Positions 58,081-64,000 of a stretch of 64,000 bases of DNA are shown here, piece by piece (position 1 is the first letter of the stretch; every line of letters begins with the position of its first letter). Below the pieces are notes generated by a model that made no database searches, was not told the origin of the DNA, and saw nothing but the letters and a program-made list of their open reading frames with translations. Both the position numbers and the translations under genes were made by a program. This DNA comes from Halocaridina rubra (Eukaryota; Arthropoda; Malacostraca; Decapoda; Atyidae): assembly GCA_037179515.1 (NCBI GenBank), contig JAXCGZ010007590.1, positions 70,001 through 134,000 on the forward strand. Reading direction: 5' to 3'.

Positions 58081-58758
58081 TGAAACATTCTCTATCCCTC
58101 CCTTCCCCCATCCAATGGTGGGTGGATGGTAGTATGCGATCTCTAGAGTTGCAGGAGGGGGAATGGTTCGTAGAAGCTTGAAACATAAAGACAGGAAACT
58201 TGAGACCCTTGTAATAAACCTGGATGATAAAATTCGGAATATGGATAGAAAAAATAAAGAAATGAATCACTTAGAGAGGTTATGAGGTCTTTGTAGGAAG
58301 CAAATAAGCCACAAGGGCAAGAGAGAAATGAACTAGAAAAACAAATTATGAACCTGGAAGGGGAAAAGAGTGAATTAGAAACCAGAATTTCTGAACAAGA
58401 AGATAACAACAAACAGCTGAATCACAACCTGAATGAATTAAATGTTAATTCACTGCTCTCTTCTGAGAGAGATGAAATTACAGCTTGGAATGTCCAGATA
58501 AAGGAAAACATTGAACAGTTTAGAAAAGTTTTAGGAGCTGAGTACCAAAAAGAACTTCAAGAAATCAAAACAGTGTTCATTAGACAACACAGAATACAAT
58601 TTGAGATAGAAAGGATCAAAAACCTGTTGCAAGAGGCTAGAATGTTAAATGAGGGAAGATATGAAAAAGAGAAGAAAAATGTTTCTTTCAGAGCTCTTCT
58701 AGCCAAAGGGGAAATAAAGAAGATAATGATGGAAGATCAGGGGATGTGGCCTCATTAA
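58081..58758 (+). pseudogene. CR1-M ORF1 lacking the RRM-like domain
   Basis: A coiled coil with several frame breaks to 58530, then from FRKVLGAEYQ straight to KELQEIKTVFIRQHRIQFE in the C-terminal region. About 500 bp, the whole RRM-like domain, is absent, yet the flanking frame (58348-58758, 136 codons) stays open. A similar but larger deletion occurs in copy F. Confidence 0.75.
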
Positions 58759-60838
58759 GATTACTGTACACAAATGCTGATGGGATAGTTGGTAAGGCAG
58801 TTGTATTAAAGGATAAGATCTGCAACAGTAAGGCAGGTATAGTAGTGGTTACAGAGACTAAGTTCAATGAGGACATAAGCAGTGTCACAGTTTTTCCTAA
58901 AGGCTTCAAAATATTAAGGCTTGAAAAATCGAGAGGACTCGTAAAGGGATGGTACCACTCTTAAGTGCAAGACTTCAGGCTGAAGAAATTAACTTTGCTA
59001 TAGAAAGTGAGTTCAAGGAATTTCTTGTTGCTCACACAAATACCAGATTAGGGAGCATTATAATAACTGTTGTGCATATCCCACCAAGGAACCAACATAG
59101 GCTAGAAGTTTATGAGGAAAGTCTTATAGGTCCTATTGAAGTCATAAACTCAGTTGTTAACATTCGACGGAAAAGAAAATGTAGAACTTTGATTATGGAA
59201 GATTTTTATAGTAGAGAGATATATTGGAAAAATCTTGACTCACACAATGTAGAGGACTCATTCGGGGCAAGATTCATAGACTGCATACAAGGGAATTTCT
59301 TACAACAACATGTACTGGAACCAATGAGGGACAGGGGTGGGGAAGAGCCATCACTGCTTGATCTAGTATTCACAGATAATGTATTGGATATTGAAAAAAT
59401 TGAGTATGAACCACCAATTGGAAAGAGTAACCACTGTGTGTTGTTGATGAATTATATCATCAAAGATATTCTGCCTGAAAGTAGAGGCACTGAGGACATG
59501 AGGAGAAACTATCCGAAAGAAGATTACATGAAAATTAATGAGCTTTTTGCAGCTATTGACCGGAGGACCTTATTTAACAAGAAATCTGTACAAGAAATGT
59601 ATGACATATTTTGTGAGGAATATGGGAAGATAGTAGATTGTAGCATACCTTCCACCGAAATATATTATTCATGCCAGAGAGAAATGAATCAATAATAGGT
59701 GTAAAAGAGCTAATGAGATGAAAGAGAAATGCTGGAAAAGGTATAGGAGGAGAAAAAGCATAAATTCCTGGCAGACTTATAAAAGAGCAAGATATGAAAA
59801 CATAAGGTAAAGAAGAGAAGATGAGAGAGACTATGAAAGGGAGATCACCTGGAAGACAAAAGAAAATCCCAAGCTTTTCCACAGCTTTATCAAAGGAAAA
59901 CTGAAGGTAAAAGAACAGCATCACTGATATGGATGAAGAGATCTGCGAAGAGTTGAACATGGAGTTTCAGTCAGTTTTTACAGCAGAAAATACCTCACCG
60001 CCTCAGACTTTAGAGATAGGAGCTCATGGGCCACTATTAGAGAACATCATCTTTTCAACCACAGATGTATACAAAGTGCTGATGGCGTTAGATGCCTTTA
60101 AAGCTACAGGCCCTGATGATATATCCCCTTATGTACTTAAGAAGTGAGCTAAATCTATATCGGCGGCACTCTGAATCATATTTGAAATGTCGCTGGAGTC
60201 AGGGGAGATTCCAAGATGCTAGAAACCAGTGAATGTGGTATCTATCTTCAAAAAGGGAAGTAGGGATACAGCTCGAAACTAAAAACCTATTACCTTGACC
60301 AGCATAGTTTGCAAAGTTATGGAGAAACTGCTAAGAAACCCCATCTCTCTTCACTTGGAATTCTTCAACTTCTTGTCAGTGACACAACATGGCTTCAGAG
60401 AAGGTAGATCAACAGCAACAAACTTATTAGAATATTATGATTGGGTACGCTTAAACTTACAGGAAAGAGAGAACTGGGCAGATTGCATATTCCTAGACTT
60501 CCAGAAAGCATTTCATACAGTCCCATATGAGAAACTTATTAAGAAGGTGTAAGCAATGGCGAAAATAGGTGGAAATGTTTTGGAATGGATAAAAACTTAC
60601 CTAGAAGGAATGGAACAGAGGGTTAGAGTAAGACACTCAGTGACTGAATGAAGAAGGGTTAGTAGTGGAGTTCCACAAGGCTCAGTTTTAGAGCCATTTT
60701 CTTCCCTTGTATATGTAAATGATTTACAAGAGTCTGTAAATTCATTCATAGATATGTTTGCAGATGATGTAAAGATTGTGAATAAAGTAAAAGATGAGAA
60801 CAATGGTAAAGAACTTCAGGAAGGCCTAAATACCTGGC
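58746..60838 (+). pseudogene. CR1-M ORF2, decayed
   Basis: Endonuclease in two frames (LLYTNADGIVGKAVVLKDKI to 58964; LSARLQAEEINFAIESEFKE to 59695, with GDFNHKEIDW changed to EDFYSREIYW), a deleted linker part, and reverse transcriptase blocks at 59929-60147, 60295-60552 (FREGRSTATNLLEYYD, IFLDFQKAFHTV) and 60590-60838 (SGVPQGSVLEPF, FADDVKI). No functional product. Confidence 0.82.
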
Positions 60839-61670
60839 ACAATTCCCCTCCAGCCCAACCCAGACCCAACCCCCCTACCCAACACCCATCACACACCACT
60901 AACCCGGCCCCTGACACACAGGCTACACCTCCTACCGCTCCTATTCCCACACCAACTCCAACCACCTCCTCAAACAACAGCCACACTCCCACTGATACCC
61001 CACACACCCACATTAACATCACCACTCCACACGACACTCAGACACATAACACCACCTCTTGCAACACTCAGACTACAGCTACCACCATTCACAGACCTCT
61101 TAACCACACCAGGTCCCGGGACCCCAGATTTTACACCTGCTCCCCCACTTATTCTCAACAGCCTCTCCAAACACTTTCCTCTGCCTCCTAATCCCAACCC
61201 ATTCCCAATCCTCAACCCCTCTCCGCAGTGGAAGACATCACCAGCCTCATTACACAGGCTATTCAAGCAGCCGTTCGACTCTTCTCCATCAACGCCTCTC
61301 CCAGAGATGCCTTCAATCAAGTTGCTGAAATTACTCATAGCATCATTGCCCAAGCCCTCGTTTCCAGGATCCACCGCCAGCCTCAACAGGCTACCACTCC
61401 TTCCACCTCCATCTTTTAAATCTTCATGATGCCTAGTCTCGGGATCCTTAATTGGAATGCCCAGGGTTTGAGACAAAAAATTCAACACTTGGAAGGCATT
61501 GCCAGGACTGACAATATCGATGTCATCATGGTTCAAGAAACCCTGTGTATGGATCAAAACACTCCTAAAGTCTCCTGGTGCCTTTATCAGGAAAAAACTT
61601 ACTGGCAAAAGAAATCACCCAACCTGTCATTTGCGGTGAAGGAGTCAATGTCATCATAATCACCACACAC
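60839..61670 (+). pseudogene. Jockey/I-like LINE fragment: ORF1 C terminus and start of ORF2 endonuclease
   Basis: Proline/threonine-rich, GC-richer sequence (60839-61191), then a helical stretch VEDITSLITQAIQAAVRLFS ending at TAA 61419 (ORF1 C terminus), then ATG 61426 and an endonuclease start GILNWNAQGLRQKIQHLEGI, DVIMVQETLC. ORF2 begins 7 bp after the ORF1 stop. Frames fail after about 61640. The sharp base-composition change at 60839 marks the insertion into copy M. Confidence 0.7.
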
Positions 61671-62446
61671 ATCATCATTCGTGTCACTGCATTAGACTGT
61701 AGATGACATCCCTTGAAACTTGTTTGACGACACGTACGTCTGTCAATAGCCCTGCTAATATACAGACCCTTTCATTAGTGATCTTGCATGTCTGCAGTAG
61801 CTCTTAGTAGCTCTGATAGCACACAGACGTGATTACAAGTCACTAATTACACTCATTATCCTTACCTTACTGGCTGTGACTACCCTGTTTTTTACCTGCC
61901 GGGTGGTTGCAGCTTCTGCATTGAGCTTGCTGTGAGCTGCGGGCAAGTGTTGTTGGTAGGTTAAGCCAGCAGCACAGAGGGGAGAACTCCGCCCCTGGTG
62001 AATTAACACCGTCCACTGTCCCCATACATCATAGTAACCACCTTGTAGTTTCCTATCCTCTCCCTTCCCAATCCTAAGCACGAAAATCTGTTCCTACTAC
62101 TATCTTACTTTCGAATCTAGATTCAAAACAATTCTTTATAAGCTGCTTTCGTTTTCAATTGCATAAAGTTTTTTTTTTTTTTTTTAAATAATACCCAAGT
62201 CTTTGATAAAACTACGTTTTCTTTTCTTTTTTTTAACATAAAGATTCGTTAATCTAGGTGTAAAAGCTTGTGAATAATCTTGTTTGGGAATCAGTGGGTA
62301 ATTATTATCTTTTTTTTCTTTAATTGCCTAATTATATAGATCATTATCACTCATAACGATTCTCCAAGAGGTCATTTTTTACCTGAAATTTTCCACTCGT
62401 TTTTATCAATAAACATATAATTCGATAAATTAAGCTATAATATTTG

Positions 62447-62449
<3 letters not shown>
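61671..62449. other. Unassigned non-coding DNA
   Basis: No motif-bearing frame on either strand. It includes a GC-richer stretch (61860-62060), a T-run at 62168-62185 and AT-rich sequence toward 62449. It could be the upstream part of the next LINE or host DNA; I cannot decide. Confidence 0.4.

Positions 62450-62531
<82 letters not shown>
62450..62531. repeat. (TA)n array
   Basis: About 80 bases of TA with one TAATA slip, 55 bp before the SGNH ORF. Confidence 0.95.
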
Positions 62532-62532
<1 letters not shown>

Positions 62533-62586
62533 GTGATCACTATCTATCGTGGCATTAAAACTGTACCTTTTCTGCATGTATAAATA

Positions 62587-63096
62587 ATGGGCCGAGCCCA
62601 TTCGTTCTTTGGTAATTGTAGGGGGGATTCACTATGCAGATATGTAGACAGGAAACTCAGGCATAGAGTTAGAGGAAAATATTTTTTCCCTGGAGCAGGT
62701 ATAAAGAAGGTGGGTGAGTCAATAAATAGCTGGATTGAGAAAAAAGATGTTGTTTGTTTGATAGCTGGGGGAAATGACGTGCAGGATGGTAGAAGTGAAG
62801 AGCTGATTAGGTTGTATAGACAAGCCCTGGATAAGATTAGGAAAAGGGGTGCAGTTCCTGTGATGTGTGGTATTCTCCCTAGGCTTAGCCAAAGTTCAGA
62901 GTGGTGGTCTCGAGCTATAGGAGTAAATGCTAGGATGAAAGTCTTCTGTCGGGAGAATAATATAGGTTTTATAGACGGGTGGGATCACTTCACTAGTCGT
63001 AAGCATATGTATGCAAGGGATGGAGTGCATCTTTCTAATTCAGGTGTCTCGGTATTGGCTGGTATGATAGACAGAGAGGTAGGGGGGTTTTGTTAG
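62587..63096 (+). CDS. LINE ORF1, SGNH-hydrolase (esterase) domain, 169 aa
   Basis: Start at ATG 62587, with an in-frame TAA at 62581-62583. SGNH signature blocks: GDS (NCRGDSLCRYV, Ser at about residue 15), Gly in PGAGIKKV, GxND (LIAGGNDVQDG, about 60-70), and DxxH (RDGVHLSNSG, about 150). A compact domain without coiled coil or zinc finger; family ORF1s usually have N-terminal material before GDS, so the copy may be 5'-truncated to the domain or may be a minimal form. Esterase domains of this kind occur in ORF1 of some CR1 elements and are thought to aid membrane or RNP handling (family knowledge). Confidence 0.82.
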   Translation: MGRAHSFFGNCRGDSLCRYVDRKLRHRVRGKYFFPGAGIKKVGESINSWIEKKDVVCLIAGGNDVQDGRSEELIRLYRQALDKIRKRGAVPVMCGILPRLSQSSEWWSRAIGVNARMKVFCRENNIGFIDGWDHFTSRKHMYARDGVHLSNSGVSVLAGMIDREVGGFC

Positions 63097-63110
63097 ACAC
63101 AAATAATGAA

Positions 63111-64000
63111 ATGATTAATACTTGTGCAGAGAAATTAGTCAGTAAGGGTTCAGTAAATAGTGGGTCAAATAACTGGGAGTCTAAGGATAAGAACCATTTG
63201 TTACATAGAACAAATATTAACAAAAAGAATAGCCACAAGAAGGGTGAAGCTAGAGAAAGTTTAAAAGTATATTATACAAATAGCCGTAGTTTAGGTAACA
63301 AGATAGAAGAACTGAGAGCCATAGTATGTAGTGAGAGACCGGATATAATATGCATTAGTGAAAGTTGGATTAATTTAGAAAGCAAACACCTTAAAGCTGA
63401 GTACATAATTACAGGATATAAACTTTATAATGCTGATCGTAGTGCAGATAAAAGAGGGGGAGGGGTAATTATGTATATTAAAGATAGCCTCAGAAGCTGC
63501 ATTAAGTCTGGAATTAAGATAAATCTAAATTCAGAAACCTTATGGGTTGAAATTAAAAATAATATAGAAAGTCTAGTTGTAGGAGTAGTCTACAGACCAC
63601 CTGATCTAGATAATATAGAGTCGCAAGTTATATACGATGAAATTTCTAAAGTGAGCAGGTCAAATAGAGTTTGCATTGTAGGCGATTTTAATTTTAGACA
63701 TATTAACTGGGAAACCATAACAGGCGATAGTAGCTCTAAGGAATTTTTGGAAGTAGTAGAAGACAATTTCCTTTCTCAGCATGTACATGAAGCAACACGG
63801 GGGGTGAATACACTAGATTTAGTTCTTAGTAATAGAGAGAATATGGTTACAAATTTAGAAGTTGGTGAAAAATTGGGCAACAGTGACCATGATTCCATTA
63901 GATTTAACATAATTTTAAAGGAAACTATAAAGGAAAATAAGAATATTGTTCCAAACTTTAGAGAAGGAGATTTTGAGGGCTTAAAAACTAAATTATCTAA
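63111..64000 (+). CDS. LINE ORF2 endonuclease, partial, open to window end (at least 296 codons)
   Basis: From ATG 63111, 15 bases after the ORF1 stop and in the -1 phase, the frame has no stop to base 64000. Endonuclease motifs: VYYTNSRSLGNKIEELRAIV (Asn), PDIICISESWINLES (catalytic Glu), GGGVIMYIKDSL, LVVGVVYRPPDL, VCIVGDFNFRHINWE (Asp, Asn), LGNSDHDSIRFNI (SDH). All catalytic positions appear intact. The reverse transcriptase should follow beyond the window. Motif style is CR1/L2-like. Confidence 0.88.
   Translation, partial: MINTCAEKLVSKGSVNSGSNNWESKDKNHLLHRTNINKKNSHKKGEARESLKVYYTNSRSLGNKIEELRAIVCSERPDIICISESWINLESKHLKAEYIITGYKLYNADRSADKRGGGVIMYIKDSLRSCIKSGIKINLNSETLWVEIKNNIESLVVGVVYRPPDLDNIESQVIYDEISKVSRSNRVCIVGDFNFRHINWETITGDSSSKEFLEVVEDNFLSQHVHEATRGVNTLDLVLSNRENMVTNLEVGEKLGNSDHDSIRFNIILKETIKENKNIVPNFREGDFEGLKTKLS

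Larger units (their letters stand above)
57229..60838 (+). mobile_element. CR1-clade LINE copy M, longest 5' UTR, 3'-truncated
   Basis: 5' UTR 57229-58080 (about 850 bp, the longest in the window and homologous to 18384-18545 plus 23261-24010), ORF1 with internal deletion, ORF2 to just past FADDVKI, then cut at 60838 by a jockey-like LINE fragment. Old and diverged. Confidence 0.85.
62587..64000 (+). mobile_element. Second CR1-type LINE (SGNH-ORF1 family), 5' part, runs off the window
   Basis: An SGNH-hydrolase ORF1 followed 14 bp later by an endonuclease ORF2 that is open to the last base. Unlike the main CR1 family here, its ORF1 is an esterase-type domain rather than coiled coil/RRM, and ORF2 has its own ATG. 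No defect is visible in the 1.4 kb present. Its 3' part lies outside the window. Confidence 0.85.

Noticed and set aside
60970..61608. 212-codon minus-strand frame, Gly/Val-rich
   Set aside because: Complement of the Pro/Thr-rich jockey-like ORF1 and its endonuclease start, which carry recognisable sense motifs.

Overview
The window is almost wholly transposable-element DNA from an animal genome, most likely a decapod crustacean. This is inferred from the AT-rich background, the very long (TA)n, (TACA)n and (ATT)n microsatellites, and the mix of CR1 and RTE LINEs, Mag/K02A2.6-like Ty3/gypsy elements, Tigger/pogo DNA transposons and tRNA-derived SINEs. I found no host single-copy gene, no cellular RNA gene, no CRISPR array and no bacterial-type operon. 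All identifications rest on reading protein motifs and repeat structure; no database search was run.

Layout. 1-25237: one CR1-clade LINE family (5' UTR, coiled-coil/RRM ORF1, endonuclease + reverse-transcriptase ORF2, about 90-nt 3' UTR ending in 14-bp repeats). An antisense copy (A) faces a sense copy (A') across a 0.7-kb microsatellite. A' is then followed head-to-tail by copies B, C, D, E and F with almost no spacer DNA. A young, intact Ty3/gypsy element (Gypsy-1, antisense, identical 183-bp LTRs, 5-bp target duplication) sits in the 5' UTR of copy F. 25238-28107: LINE and Tigger remnants, a foldback element, a tRNA-derived SINE and (TA)n arrays. 28108-39425: a nested structure. The outer arms are about 0.3-kb inverted repeats with Tigger-type ends; between them lies an antisense RTE-clade LINE, itself interrupted by a sense CR1 copy (G) and a second gypsy element (Gypsy-2, 179-bp LTRs, CCATC duplication). 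39426-45120: a nearly intact but dead Tigger transposase gene, a 0.75-kb interrupted (TA)n block, a second SINE and a decayed antisense Tigger. 45121-50009: a heavily decayed third gypsy element. 50010-60838: older CR1 copies H, I, L and M; copy I is split by an antisense pair (J, K). 60839-64000: a jockey-like LINE fragment, about 0.9 kb of unassigned DNA, and the 5' part of a different CR1-type LINE whose ORF1 is an SGNH-hydrolase domain and whose ORF2 runs off the window.

How the parts work together. These are selfish replicons, not a cellular pathway. In the CR1 family, ORF1 is expected to bind RNA, the ORF2 endonuclease to nick target DNA and the ORF2 reverse transcriptase to copy the RNA from its 3' end. 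Three family features stand out. A 3'-UTR hairpin is kept by compensatory base changes between copies. ORF2 lacks an in-frame AUG and overlaps ORF1 in the -1 phase across an A_AAU_UUU heptamer. New copies repeatedly lie directly after the 3' tail of an older same-strand copy, as if the element targets its own tail. Within the window, only Gypsy-1 carries a full-length uninterrupted coding region.
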